Source of the DNA: Rouxiella silvae
Lineage (GTDB): Bacteria; Pseudomonadota; Gammaproteobacteria; Enterobacterales; Enterobacteriaceae
Length of the DNA: 64,000 bases
Assembly (NCBI RefSeq): GCF_002093625.1
Contig: NZ_MRWD01000004.1
Span: 48,691 to 112,690 of the forward strand
Direction of reading: 5' to 3'
Shown piece after piece: positions 43,702-54,395 of the stretch. Each line of letters begins with the position of its first letter. The stretch's first letter is position 1. Below the pieces are notes generated by a model, which worked only from the letters and a program-made list of their open reading frames with translations, was not told the DNA's origin and did no database searches. Both the position numbers and the translations under genes were made by a program.

Positions 43702-44304
43702 CTAATTTGCCAATGCCAATTTTACCGGCTCGATGGCCAACGTCAGGCCTTTTTCTCCGTTGTCAGAAATCACGTAGCGTACAGCGCCAACCTGCTGCTG
43801 ATAAAAGGGTAAGCCTTTGCCTTTATCGATCAGCGCATTTACTTTCGCCACGCTTTGGTCGACCGACATTGTAGGGTCAAACTGACGGAGTAGGTTGGCC
43901 ATATAGCTGATTGCTGTGGCATGCGCGGCTTTTTCATCCGCCCCCTGAATCGGCATATAGGTCATCTGCATGCTTTTTATTTTACCGGTGCCTTTTTCCA
44001 GCGCTGTAGAAGCGTAAAGATCTTCGTTTATCTTGCTGGCGGCGCGGGTCAGAAGCGTATCGCCAGGTTTATCGGCAATGGAGCGAAACTCACCAATCTG
44101 CTGCGTCGGGTTGGCGATATTGTATTTTTCGCGAAAACTGACCAACGTCATTTCAAACGTCGGTGCACCTGGCATCAGGTAGGGTGCCGTCGGCGTATCA
44201 TCGACGACCGTATGGTCGGTTGGCGGATCGGCAAAAGCGACGCCGCTGCCCAGTGTCAGCAACAGCAGGGTTGATATCAGGCGCAGAGGCAGAGCTTTTT
44301 TCAT
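43702..44304 (-). CDS. yiiQ: YiiQ, DUF1454 periplasmic protein
   Basis: The 200-residue precursor has a signal peptide (MKKALPLRLISTLLLLTLGSGVAFA) followed by the DUF1454 domain (PYLMPGAPTFEMTLVSFREKYN, MQMTYMPIQG). The function is unknown. It sits between fpr and tpiA as in E. coli and is probably co-transcribed with fpr, 27 bases upstream. Confidence 0.92.
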   Translation of the reverse strand: MKKALPLRLISTLLLLTLGSGVAFADPPTDHTVVDDTPTAPYLMPGAPTFEMTLVSFREKYNIANPTQQIGEFRSIADKPGDTLLTRAASKINEDLYASTALEKGTGKIKSMQMTYMPIQGADEKAAHATAISYMANLLRQFDPTMSVDQSVAKVNALIDKGKGLPFYQQQVGAVRYVISDNGEKGLTLAIEPVKLALAN

Positions 44305-44331
44305 GATTCAGATCTTTTTGTTTTGCATGGA

Positions 44332-45078
44332 TTACCAGTAATGCTCGCTCGTCATGTGGCCCGGTTTTCTGCGCAGGTGTTTGCGCATCTCGCGGGTGTC
44401 TTTCAACACCTGCTGAGTATCGCGCACCATCTGTGGGTTGCCGCACAGCATGATGTGGCTGTCGTTGGCGTCCATGGTCAGGCCTACGGCAGATTCAAGC
44501 GAACCGTTTTCAATGAGCGCAGGCACACGTCCAGTCAGTGAACCTGGCGTTTCTTCACGGCTGACAACGGTTTGAATGTGTAATTTACCGTTATAACGTT
44601 GTTGCAGCTGCTGCATTAGCGGTAAATAGCTAAGGTCGCGCGAGAAACGGGCGGCGTGCACTAACACGATGTTCTTAAAGCGTTCCAGACCCTTGCCTTC
44701 CTGCAAAATTGACAGGAACGGGCCAATTGCGGTACCGGTTGCCAGCATCCACAGGGTATCGCACTCGGGAATTTCATCAATCACAAAAAAGCCCTGAGAC
44801 TCTTTGGTGATCATGACTTCTGAACCTGGTTGCATGACGTGCAGGTGCGGACTGAGTTTCCCTTCAGGCACGTTCACCAGATAAAACTCAAGATTTTCGT
44901 TGCTAGGCGCATTAACGAAGGAGTAAGCGCGCGTCACGCGTTCACCGTCTATCTCCAGCGAGAGTTTGGCGTACTGCCCGGCGGCAAAGTCATTGATAGG
45001 TGCATTAACCACAATGCTGAACAAACTGTCTGTCCAGTGCTCTACCTGTTTTACTTTACCCGTTACCCATTCAGCCAT
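44332..45078 (-). CDS. fpr: Ferredoxin/flavodoxin-NADP+ reductase
   Basis: Fpr reduces ferredoxin and flavodoxin with NADPH and belongs to the oxidative-stress response in E. coli. It has 248 residues with the FAD motif RAYSFVNAPSN, the NADP site LATGTAIGPFLSIL and the C-terminal Trp (SEHYW) that stacks on FAD. Confidence 0.97.
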   Translation of the reverse strand: MAEWVTGKVKQVEHWTDSLFSIVVNAPINDFAAGQYAKLSLEIDGERVTRAYSFVNAPSNENLEFYLVNVPEGKLSPHLHVMQPGSEVMITKESQGFFVIDEIPECDTLWMLATGTAIGPFLSILQEGKGLERFKNIVLVHAARFSRDLSYLPLMQQLQQRYNGKLHIQTVVSREETPGSLTGRVPALIENGSLESAVGLTMDANDSHIMLCGNPQMVRDTQQVLKDTREMRKHLRRKPGHMTSEHYW

Positions 45079-45196
45079 CGACTCTCTCTCCAGTTTGGTA
45101 GGATTGAATTACCGGCTGATCTTATTCCATATTTTGCAGAAGGATTATCGATTAAATGTTATCAGGCCAGAGTGTATTCTGACCTGATGGGGCAAA

Positions 45197-46207
45197 TCAG
45201 AGAATGAAAGCGTGCAGCTCAGGGTCTTTACGGTCCAGAGAGTGGGTCGAACGAATACGGCGAATTGTGCGCGATTTCCCGCGGATCAGCAGCGTTTCTG
45301 TGGTAGCCATATTGCCCTGACGGCTGATACCGGCCAGTAGGTCGCCTTGGGTGATGCCGGTGGCCGAGAAGATAACATTGTCATTACGCGCCATGTCGTC
45401 GAGCAGCAGCACTTTACCGGCCTCAATGCCCATCTGCTTGCAGCGGGTCAGCTCGTCTTCGCCTAGGCGACGGTTTTCCGGAGTATCGCCTTTAACATGA
45501 TGACGCGCCAACAGACGGCCCTGCATGTCGCCGTCCAACGCGCGGATTACCGCCGCGGAGATCACGCCTTCCGGCGCACCGCCAATGCCGTACATGACGT
45601 CGACTTCGCTTTCTGGCATACAGGTGAGGATAGTGGCCGCCACGTCGCCGTCAGGGAAGGCAAAAACGCGCACGCCGAGGTCATGGAGTTGGCGAATCGT
45701 CTCGTCGTGACGCGGTTTAGCAAGAATCGACACGGTCAGTTCACTCAGCGGCTTATTCAGACTGGCGGCAATGTTGCGCAAGTTTTCCGCCAGTGGCAAA
45801 TCAAGGTTGATCTGGCCTTTCGCACCCGGCCCGACCACCAGTTTTTCCATATACATGTCCGGCGCATTGAGAAACGAGCCTTTATCACCCACCGCTAAAA
45901 CGGCCAGCGCGTTCGACTGGCCCATGGCGGTCATGCGCGTACCTTCAATCGGGTCAACGGCGATATCTACGGCGTCACCTCGTCCGGTTCCCACTTTTTC
46001 GCCAATATACAGCATGGGAGCTTCATCAATTTCGCCTTCGCCAATGACAATTTCACCGGCAATATCGACTTTGTTTAGCATGATGCGCATCGCCTGAACG
46101 GCGGCATTATCGGCCAGATTCTTGTCACCACGGCCAAGCCATTTATAACCGGCAAGGGCCGCAGCCTCTGTCACGCGGGAGAACTCGATAGCTAATTCAC
46201 GTTTCAT
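45197..46207 (-). CDS. glpX: Class II fructose-1,6-bisphosphatase
   Basis: GlpX hydrolyses fructose 1,6-bisphosphate in gluconeogenesis. The 336-residue protein shows the metal-binding GEGEIDEAPML and DIAVDPIEGTRMTA, and GIGGAPEGVISAA. It is the third gene of glpFKX, separated from glpK by 148 bases containing a terminator-like hairpin. Confidence 0.97.
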   Translation of the reverse strand: MKRELAIEFSRVTEAAALAGYKWLGRGDKNLADNAAVQAMRIMLNKVDIAGEIVIGEGEIDEAPMLYIGEKVGTGRGDAVDIAVDPIEGTRMTAMGQSNALAVLAVGDKGSFLNAPDMYMEKLVVGPGAKGQINLDLPLAENLRNIAASLNKPLSELTVSILAKPRHDETIRQLHDLGVRVFAFPDGDVAATILTCMPESEVDVMYGIGGAPEGVISAAVIRALDGDMQGRLLARHHVKGDTPENRRLGEDELTRCKQMGIEAGKVLLLDDMARNDNVIFSATGITQGDLLAGISRQGNMATTETLLIRGKSRTIRRIRSTHSLDRKDPELHAFIL

Positions 46208-46294
46208 GGATAAATCCGTTTTAAGAAAAATGAGGGCGGTGAGCGAGGGCTCATCTCAGGCGGCAAAGTCTATCATAGCGAGGGGGGCAAAAAC

Positions 46295-46320
46295 GAAAAA
46301 CTCCCCGAGTAGGGGAGTTT
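46295..46320 (-). terminator. Intra-operon terminator between glpK and glpX
   Basis: On the minus strand, AAACTCCCC-TACTC-GGGGAGTTT is followed by T residues, 36 bases past the glpK stop codon. It should lower glpX expression relative to glpFK. Confidence 0.8.
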
Positions 46321-46355
46321 GATTCGAGGGTTTAAACGCGCAGTTTGCCGAGAGA

Positions 46356-47915
<1,560 letters not shown>

Positions 47916-47918
47916 CTA

Positions 47919-48761
47919 TCAGGCTTTACGTTGTTTTGGCTGTGGTGCTTTTTCTTCCGCTGCTGCAACAGTCTGAGGAAGATGATTGCTAATCAAGGCT
48001 TTATAACCAACTGCACCGAGGCAAGCACCGACCAACGGGCCAAAGATAGGAACCAAGAAGTAAGGGATATCGCGTGCACCGGTGAAGGCAACTTTTCCCC
48101 AACCTGCGAAGTAAGCGAACAGTTTCGGACCAAAGTCACGCGCTGGGTTAAGGGCAAATCCGGTCAATGGACCCATTGATGCACCGATAACGGCGATTAA
48201 CAGACCAATCAGCAAAGGAGCCAGTGCGCCGCGCGGAACGCCGTTGCCGTCATCGGTCAGGGCGAGAATCAGGGCCATCAGTACGGCAGTGATTACAGCT
48301 TCAACCAAAAACGCCTGTAGAACGCTGATGTGTGGATTTGGGTAGGTAGAGAAGATACCGGCTAAATCCAGGCTTTCAACGCTGCCACGGACCATGTTGT
48401 GGCTCTGTTCGTAGTCGAAGAAAAGGTTGTAGTAGAGACCATATACCAACGCTGCCGCACAGAAGGCACCGGCTATCTGTGCCACGATGTAAGGCAAGAC
48501 CTTGCGGCCTTCAAAGTTGGCGAACAGACACAGCGCGATAGTGATCGCTGGATTCAGGTGTGCACCGGAAATGGCGGCCGTCAGGTAAACAGCCATCGAA
48601 ACGCCAAGACCCCAGATGATGCTGATTTCCCACTGGCCAAAAGAGGCACCAGCGAGTTTCATTGCCGCGACGCAGCCTGCACCAAAAAAGATAATCAGGC
48701 CGGTTCCCAGAAACTCAGCGATGCACTGACCTTTGATTGTGGAACTCATAGTTTGGCTCAT
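47919..48761 (-). CDS. glpF: Glycerol uptake facilitator
   Basis: GlpF is an aquaglyceroporin. It has 280 residues, six membrane segments and the two half-helix NPA motifs, GAHLNPAITIA and FALNPARDFGP, the latter with the Arg of the selectivity filter. It is first in the glpFKX operon. Confidence 0.98.
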   Translation of the reverse strand: MSQTMSSTIKGQCIAEFLGTGLIIFFGAGCVAAMKLAGASFGQWEISIIWGLGVSMAVYLTAAISGAHLNPAITIALCLFANFEGRKVLPYIVAQIAGAFCAAALVYGLYYNLFFDYEQSHNMVRGSVESLDLAGIFSTYPNPHISVLQAFLVEAVITAVLMALILALTDDGNGVPRGALAPLLIGLLIAVIGASMGPLTGFALNPARDFGPKLFAYFAGWGKVAFTGARDIPYFLVPIFGPLVGACLGAVGYKALISNHLPQTVAAAEEKAPQPKQRKA

Positions 48762-48872
48762 AATCGAATCCTATAAAGGATAGTTGTTAAGGGTAGGGTA
48801 TAAATCACTTGGTTTTATTGTTTAGTGTTATTTAATTTTTAACATCTCATACGAGATGAGAAGTTAATGTGA

Positions 48873-48892
48873 ATTTATCGTTAACGAGCATA
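48873..48892. promoter_or_regulatory. Candidate GlpR operator
   Basis: The core TCGTTAACGA (48878-48887 region) fits the TCGWTAWCGA centre of the GlpR consensus exactly, and the right arm GCATA matches 4 of 5. It lies about 120 bases upstream of glpF, suitable for repression relieved by glycerol 3-phosphate. Confidence 0.6.
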
Positions 48893-48917
48893 AACGAGAA
48901 ATACCGAAATCAAAATG

Positions 48918-48933
48918 TGTGTGCTGTGTCATA
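48918..48933. promoter_or_regulatory. Candidate CRP site for glpFKX
   Basis: TGTGT-GCTGTG-TCATA matches TGTGA-N6-TCACA at 8 of 10 defined positions and lies upstream of the GlpR operator. The glpFKX operon is CRP-activated in E. coli. Confidence 0.5.
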
Positions 48934-49230
48934 AAAATGAGCGAATACGCGTATTTTGCGGTGGTAGGGTGACCATCAAAATGGGTTCTTCGCGGAAAAA
49001 CTAGCGAATTTAGTGGCTGGATGCGGCGGACTTTAGGTTTTTCCTTATAGTCGAGGCGAGATAATTGCAACAGACTGCGTGCAGGACCAGTATGTTGCTA
49101 GACAGGGAAGGTATGCCTACATACAATCGGTATTAATTAAAGTAGGTAGTTAATTGAATTATCGAGCCGCATCGGGAAGGTGTGGCGAGTCTTAAAAGAT
49201 GTACGCCTTGCGAACATAAGGGGAATAACC

Positions 49231-49470
49231 ATGTCATTTGAAGTATTTGAGAAACTAGAAACTAAAGTTCAGCAAGCGATTGATACCATTACATTGCTGC
49301 AAATGGAAATTGAAGAGCTGAAAGAGCAGAACAACAATCTGTCTCAGCAGGTTCAACAGGCTAGCGGTAACCACGAATCGTTGGTTCGTGAAAACACCCA
49401 CCTGAAAGAAGAGCAGCACGTATGGCAGGAGCGCCTGCGCTCACTGTTAGGAAAAATGGAAGAAGTCTAA
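49231..49470 (+). CDS. zapB: Cell division protein ZapB
   Basis: ZapB is a small coiled-coil protein that stabilises the Z ring through ZapA. It has 79 residues (81 in E. coli), nearly all a heptad-patterned helix: [19 protein letters not shown] to the end LLGKMEEV. The ATG is set by AAGGGGA; the frame is open to a GTG at 49180. Confidence 0.96.
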   Translation: MSFEVFEKLETKVQQAIDTITLLQMEIEELKEQNNNLSQQVQQASGNHESLVRENTHLKEEQHVWQERLRSLLGKMEEV

Positions 49471-49477
49471 ATCCCTT

Positions 49478-49597
49478 CATCTTTCAAGTTGCAGGTGCGT
49501 TGACTGCCTTCGTTCACCCCCGTCACTTACTTTAGTAAGCTCTTGGGGATTCGCTTAGTTGTCGCCTTCCTGCACCTCGAAATTTATAGGGGATTGG
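49478..49597 (+). repeat. ERIC element (intact)
   Basis: Starting 8 bases after the zapB stop, the sequence CATCTTTCAAGTTGCAGGTG through GACTGCCTTCGTTCACCC, CACTTACTTTAGTAAGCTC, GGGGATTCGC and CGCCTTCCTGCACCTCGAAA reproduces the roughly 127-base ERIC/IRU consensus with its central palindrome. It is transcribed as part of the zapB 3' region. Confidence 0.9.
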
Positions 49598-49599
49598 AT

Positions 49600-49690
49600 T
49601 TTACCTTCGTTCTTGAAGCTGCAACGACGTTAGCCACGTTCGCTCGCTCCCTTGCTGCAATTTCAATGACTCGGTTATATCTTTCAAGCT
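49600..49690 (+). repeat. Partial ERIC-derived repeat
   Basis: TTCGTTCTTGAAGCTGCAAC (from 49606) differs by one base in its first 15 positions from the direct repeat flanking the ERIC remnant near 15212 and 15388. It is followed by GCCACGTTCGCTCGCTCCC and ATATCTTTCAAGCTC. It appears to be a second, shortened ERIC-like copy directly after the intact one. Confidence 0.55.
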
Positions 49691-49698
49691 CTAAAAAT

Positions 49699-49729
49699 AA
49701 AAAAGACGCTCTTCGAGGCGTCTTTTTTG
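49699..49729. terminator. Bidirectional terminator zapB / rraA
   Basis: AAAAGACGC-CTCTTCGAG-type loop-GCGTCTTTT has A and T runs on both sides, between the convergent zapB and rraA genes. Confidence 0.88.
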
Positions 49730-49754
49730 TTGTCTATTTTTTTAAAACAGAAGG

Positions 49755-50315
<561 letters not shown>

Positions 50316-50364
50316 TTAAGTCTTAATGCGCATAATTTGCACAGGCTGATTGAATAACAGGCTG

Positions 50365-51282
50365 TTAGTTGAGAAACAGTCCGAGAGCGAACAGCACCTG
50401 GGTTAGCAGCGCCGCTTTCACCATGTGTTCGAGCAGCGGACGAACCTGCTCTGGGGCAGTGCTGTGCAGCACTTTTTTGCCGTGATTGGCCAGCATCGGT
50501 GCGGCCAGCAGAAAGAGAAAACCGCGCCATCCGGGAAAATATAACGCGGAAAACAGCGTCAGGCAGACTATGGCACCCAGCAGTAAAAAAAGCTGATAAT
50601 AGCGCGCCATCTTTGGCCCCAGTCTGACGGCCAGCGTGTTTTTACCGTGTTCTGCGTCGCTTTCAATATCGCGCAGGTTATTGATATTCAACACTGCCGC
50701 GGCCAGCATTCCGCATGCCGTCGCCGGCAGCAGCACCAGTACGTCAATTTCCCCGACCTGCAGATAATAAGTTCCTGCCACGCTAACCCAGCCAAAAAAC
50801 AGCAGCACTGACACGTCGCCCAGCCCCCGATATCCATACGGCCGAGTGCCTACGGTATAAGTAACGGCTGCCGCAATCGAGAGCAGGCCGAGCAGCAAGA
50901 ACACTAAAATATCGGCAGGTTTTTGGCAGGCGACGGTAATCAGCGCCAAACCCGACATCACGGCGGCAAAAACGCACAGTTTGATTGCCCGCTTCATTTG
51001 ATGGCGAGTAATCAGCCCTTTTTGCATGCCGCGCATCGGGCCGAGCCTTGCGGGGGTATCGCTGCCTTTGACGGCGTCGCCATAGTCATTTGCCAGATTG
51101 GAAAGCACTTGCAGCAACCCAGCGGTTAACAATGCCAACAGCGCGACCGAGAATTTCATGCTCCCTTGAAAGCTGGCGAGGGATGAGCCGACCAGAATCG
51201 AGGCAAAAGCCAGCGGAAGGGTGCGTAATCTTAGGCTTTGAAGCCAGGCGTTGGCGGGGGTGTTAAGGGGAAGCGTGCTCAT
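50365..51282 (-). CDS. menA: 1,4-dihydroxy-2-naphthoate octaprenyltransferase
   Basis: MenA prenylates DHNA to demethylmenaquinone in the inner membrane. It has 305 residues (308 in E. coli), eight to nine membrane segments, and the aspartate-rich motif NLANDYGDAVKGSDT with GPMRGMQKG, plus NINNLRDIESDAEHGKNT in the second half. The ATG at 51282 is chosen over the longer frame starting at 51366. Confidence 0.96.
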   Translation of the reverse strand: MSTLPLNTPANAWLQSLRLRTLPLAFASILVGSSLASFQGSMKFSVALLALLTAGLLQVLSNLANDYGDAVKGSDTPARLGPMRGMQKGLITRHQMKRAIKLCVFAAVMSGLALITVACQKPADILVFLLLGLLSIAAAVTYTVGTRPYGYRGLGDVSVLLFFGWVSVAGTYYLQVGEIDVLVLLPATACGMLAAAVLNINNLRDIESDAEHGKNTLAVRLGPKMARYYQLFLLLGAIVCLTLFSALYFPGWRGFLFLLAAPMLANHGKKVLHSTAPEQVRPLLEHMVKAALLTQVLFALGLFLN

Positions 51283-51329
51283 AATGTGCGTTATCCGTTC
51301 TGCTCGGGCCGGATGAATTCGAGGCAATA

Positions 51330-51356
51330 AAAAAGGGAGACCTAAGCCTCCCCATT
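51330..51356 (-). terminator. hslVU terminator
   Basis: On the minus strand, GGGGAGG-CTTAGGT-CTCCC is followed by TTTTTTATT, between hslU and menA. Confidence 0.85.
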
Positions 51357-51381
51357 TTCTAACCACGAAGGTGTAAGCAAA

Positions 51382-52716
51382 TTATAAGATGAATCGGCTC
51401 AGGTCTTCATCAGCAACAAGTGCATCTAAGTGGCTACGAACGTAATCTGCATCAATGTTTATTGAAATACCGTTGCTTTCGCTGGCGTCGTAGGAAATAT
51501 CTTCCATCAAACGCTCAAGTACAGTGTGCAGACGACGTGCACCAATGTTCTCGGTAGTTTCGTTAACCTGCCACGCGGCTTCGGCAATGCGACGAATACC
51601 GTCGGTGGTAAAGTTGATGGTTACCCCTTCGGTTTGCATCAGCGCTTTGTACTGGTGAGTCAGGGAAGCACTCGGCTCAGTAAGAATGCGCTCGAAGTCT
51701 TCGGTAGACAGCGCCTGTAGCTCAACGCGGATCGGTAGACGCCCCTGCAACTCAGGGATAAGGTCCGACGGGTTCGAGGTCTGGAATGCGCCGGAAGCGA
51801 TAAACAGAATATGGTCTGTCTTCACCATGCCGTGCTTGGTTGATACGGTACAGCCTTCAACCAGCGGCAGCAGGTCACGCTGCACACCTTCACGTGAAAC
51901 GTCTGGGCCTGAACTTTGCCCCCCGCGTTTACAGATCTTGTCGATCTCGTCGATAAACACAATTCCGTGTTGTTCAACGGCTTCAATGGCCTGTTCTTTC
52001 AGCTCTTCAGGGTTAACCAGCTTGGCGGCTTCTTCTTCAATCAGCAGCTTGTGGGCTTCCTTGATTTTCATCTTGCGCGCTTTCTGCTTTTGACCTGCCA
52101 TATTTTGGAACATCGATTGCAGCTGGTTGGTCATCTCTTCCATGCCCGGAGGTGCCATTATCTCAACGCCGGCAGGTGAATCGGCCACGTTAATTTCGAT
52201 TTCTTTGTCGTCGAGCAGGCCTTCGCGCAGTTTTTTACGGAAAGACTGACGCGCAGCAGAGGGTTCCTGCGTTTCGTCAGCCTGGCCCCAGTTGTTTTTA
52301 GCGGGAGGAATAAGCACGTCGAGAATGCGCTCTTCTGCCAACTCTTCGGCGCGGTAGCGGTTCCTTTCAATAGACTGCTGGCGCACCATTTTAATCGCGG
52401 AATCGGTCAGGTCACGAATGATCGAGTCGACCTCTTTACCCACGTAACCCACTTCGGTGAACTTGGTGGCTTCGACCTTGATGAACGGCGCATTGGCAAG
52501 TTTGGCCAAACGACGGGCGATTTCGGTTTTACCGACGCCGGTTGGGCCGATCATCAGAATATTTTTAGGGGTGACTTCATGACGCAGCGCTTCGTCGAGC
52601 TGCATGCGGCGCCAGCGGTTGCGCAAGGCAATGGCAACGGCGCGCTTCGCATTGTGTTGGCCGATGATGTAGCTGTCTAATTCGCTGACAATCTCGCGTG
52701 GGGTCATTTCGGACAT
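51382..52716 (-). CDS. hslU: HslU, ATPase subunit of HslVU protease
   Basis: HslU is an AAA+ unfoldase that feeds HslV. It has 444 residues: Walker [10 protein letters not shown] at about 57-65, the I domain between them, Walker [11 protein letters not shown], sensor-2 region [20 protein letters not shown] and the C-terminal DLSRFIL tail that docks into HslV. It follows hslV by 12 bases. Confidence 0.98.
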   Translation of the reverse strand: MSEMTPREIVSELDSYIIGQHNAKRAVAIALRNRWRRMQLDEALRHEVTPKNILMIGPTGVGKTEIARRLAKLANAPFIKVEATKFTEVGYVGKEVDSIIRDLTDSAIKMVRQQSIERNRYRAEELAEERILDVLIPPAKNNWGQADETQEPSAARQSFRKKLREGLLDDKEIEINVADSPAGVEIMAPPGMEEMTNQLQSMFQNMAGQKQKARKMKIKEAHKLLIEEEAAKLVNPEELKEQAIEAVEQHGIVFIDEIDKICKRGGQSSGPDVSREGVQRDLLPLVEGCTVSTKHGMVKTDHILFIASGAFQTSNPSDLIPELQGRLPIRVELQALSTEDFERILTEPSASLTHQYKALMQTEGVTINFTTDGIRRIAEAAWQVNETTENIGARRLHTVLERLMEDISYDASESNGISINIDADYVRSHLDALVADEDLSRFIL

Positions 52717-52728
52717 AATTTTCGATCC

Positions 52729-53265
52729 TTACGCTTGGGATTGCTTAGGCAATTCCAGGAAATTGAGGTTATGGTTGGTATAAATGCAGATATCACCGGC
52801 AATATTCAGCGATTTTTCAGCAATTTCACGCGCGCTTAACTCGGTGTTTTCCAATAGCGCAGTGGCCGCCGCTTGGGCATAAGCACCGCCGGAACCGATA
52901 GCAATCAATCCGTTGTCCTGGCGAATGACGTCGCCGTTACCGCTGATAAGCAGAGAGTCGGTTTCATCGGCCACCACCAGTAGCGCTTCAAGGCGGCGCA
53001 GCATACGGTCGGTACGCCAATCTTTTGCCAGTTCAACGGCGGCTTTGGTCAAATGTCCTTGGTGCATTTCCAGCTTGCGCTCAAACAGCTCAAACAGCGT
53101 AAACGCATCGGCTGTACCGCCGGCAAAGCCCGCGATCACTTTATCTTTGTAGAAGGTGCGGACTTTAACGACGTTGCCCTTCATTACGGTGTTACCCATC
53201 GTGGCTTGACCATCACCACCTACCACGACATGGCCATTACGGCGTACACATACAATTGTTGTCAC
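52729..53265 (-). CDS. hslV: HslV, peptidase subunit
   Basis: HslV is a proteasome-like threonine peptidase with the nucleophile Thr2 exposed after Met removal ([20 protein letters not shown]). It has 178 residues; [15 protein letters not shown] is the conserved C-terminal block. The operon is headed by a sigma-32-type promoter and a leader stem-loop. Confidence 0.98.
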   Translation of the reverse strand: MTTIVCVRRNGHVVVGGDGQATMGNTVMKGNVVKVRTFYKDKVIAGFAGGTADAFTLFELFERKLEMHQGHLTKAAVELAKDWRTDRMLRRLEALLVVADETDSLLISGNGDVIRQDNGLIAIGSGGAYAQAAATALLENTELSAREIAEKSLNIAGDICIYTNHNLNFLELPKQSQA

Positions 53266-53302
53266 GAGCTGTTCCTCGTTGCAGACGGAAAAGATCCCGT
53301 CA

Positions 53303-53335
53303 AAGTTATGTGACCCTGTTCAGGTCACATAACTT
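53303..53335 (-). promoter_or_regulatory. Leader stem-loop of hslVU mRNA
   Basis: AAGTTATGTGACC (53303-53315) and GGTCACATAACTT (53323-53335) form a perfect 13-bp stem with a 7-base loop, between the promoter and hslV. No T-run follows. A stem-loop in this position stabilises the hslVU (clpQY) message in E. coli, so the same role is likely here. Confidence 0.8.
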
Positions 53336-53356
53336 CGCGGGCCATATTGAATGTAT

Positions 53357-53384
53357 AGATTGGGGAGGATTATGGGTTTTCAAC
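53357..53384 (-). promoter_or_regulatory. Sigma-32 heat-shock promoter of hslVU
   Basis: On the minus strand, GTTGAAA (-35, 53378-53384) and CCCCAATCT (-10, 53357-53365) are 12 bases apart, close to the sigma-32 pattern CTTGAAA and CCCCATnT. The -35 element overlaps the ftsN stop codon at 53380-53382. Confidence 0.75.
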
Positions 53385-54324
53385 CCCCGACGGGGACCGG
53401 AATACAGCTTGAGATGCCAGAACCTTTCAAGCGAGACAGCGTACCGTCGGCGCCTGCGCGATTGTTATACGGCCCGATCACCACGCGATTCCAACCACCG
53501 CTTGAGGTTACACGGCTCTCGAAGCCTTCAAACGCCAGTCTGGCACGTACTGATTCTGCCTGCTCGGTGCCGCGGAATGAACCACACTGCACGATGAAGC
53601 GCTGGGATTTCTCCTGCTCTTTCGGCTTCTCTTTTTCCGGAGCATTCTGAGCAATATTTTGCTGTTGCTGTTGCTGCGGTTTTTCACGCTCCGGTTTTGC
53701 CTGAGTGATCATCGGCTGCTGCTGCGGTTTTTCGCGTTCCGTTTTTGGCTGCGTAAATACAGGCTGCTGTTGTACCGGCTTAGGTCGCTGAACCGGCGCA
53801 GACTGTTGTGCCTGAGGGGCTCTTACCGGTTGCTGCATAAACGTGGGCTGGCTGCTCGACGGCCTAGACGTTGGCGCAGTTCTCACCGCCTGCGACGGAT
53901 CGTTGTAAGGCACTTCATTGAGCTGCGTTGGCGTTTGACGCATATCTGCCTGCATCTGCTCGAGCAGTTGGCGCTGTTCTGGCGTTAGCTGCGTTTTAGA
54001 TGAAACGTCGCCACCGGAGGTCGGCTCCGTGGGGGTTTGCACGCCCATCTGACGATTTTCGAGCTCTTTAATGTAGCGCCAGCGCTCTTCCGGCTTAGGC
54101 GGTAGGCCATTACCCGGACGTGTCGCGTGCGTTGGCAGAATTTCTGCCTCTTCCATTTTCTTGTGAGTCAAAAAGTAAAGGCCACCGATAAAGACCACCA
54201 GAACGGCCGCGGCTATTGCCACCATCGTTTTGGATACTGTCGGGGAACTGCTTTTTTTACGGCTGGTACTTTTCTTCCGCCGTGCTCCTGAGCGTCCACG
54301 GCTCACATAGTCTTTTTGTGCCAC
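53380..54324 (-). CDS. ftsN: Cell division protein FtsN
   Basis: FtsN is a bitopic inner-membrane protein that triggers septal peptidoglycan synthesis. It has 314 residues: basic cytoplasmic tail (RGRSGARRKKSTSRKKSSS), one membrane segment (MVAIAAAVLVVFIGGLYFL, about 34-52), a long Pro/Gln-rich periplasmic linker and a C-terminal SPOR domain (SQRFIVQCGSFRGTEQAESV onward). The linker has short tandem units of the type TQxKxEREKPQQQ. cytR lies upstream on the same strand. Confidence 0.95.
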   Translation of the reverse strand: MAQKDYVSRGRSGARRKKSTSRKKSSSPTVSKTMVAIAAAVLVVFIGGLYFLTHKKMEEAEILPTHATRPGNGLPPKPEERWRYIKELENRQMGVQTPTEPTSGGDVSSKTQLTPEQRQLLEQMQADMRQTPTQLNEVPYNDPSQAVRTAPTSRPSSSQPTFMQQPVRAPQAQQSAPVQRPKPVQQQPVFTQPKTEREKPQQQPMITQAKPEREKPQQQQQQNIAQNAPEKEKPKEQEKSQRFIVQCGSFRGTEQAESVRARLAFEGFESRVTSSGGWNRVVIGPYNNRAGADGTLSRLKGSGISSCIPVPVGG

Positions 54325-54395
54325 TATCGTTTCGCTGTGTCGTTATGTTTAAAGAAGTACGTCATTTTACAGAGTCCTGAAAACTTTACTGTTAA

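Larger units (their letters stand above)
48762..49230. promoter_or_regulatory. glpF / zapB divergent control region
   Basis: This 469-base gap has no gene. It holds the glpFKX control sites described separately, an imperfect palindrome CATCTC-ATAC-GAGATG (48843-48858), and the promoter region of zapB, whose start is preceded by AAGGGGA. The zapB-side promoter could not be fixed. Confidence 0.5.

Noticed and set aside
48843..48858. CATCTC-ATAC-GAGATG palindrome as a GlpR site
   Set aside because: It lacks the TCGWTAWCGA core; the better candidate is at 48873-48892.
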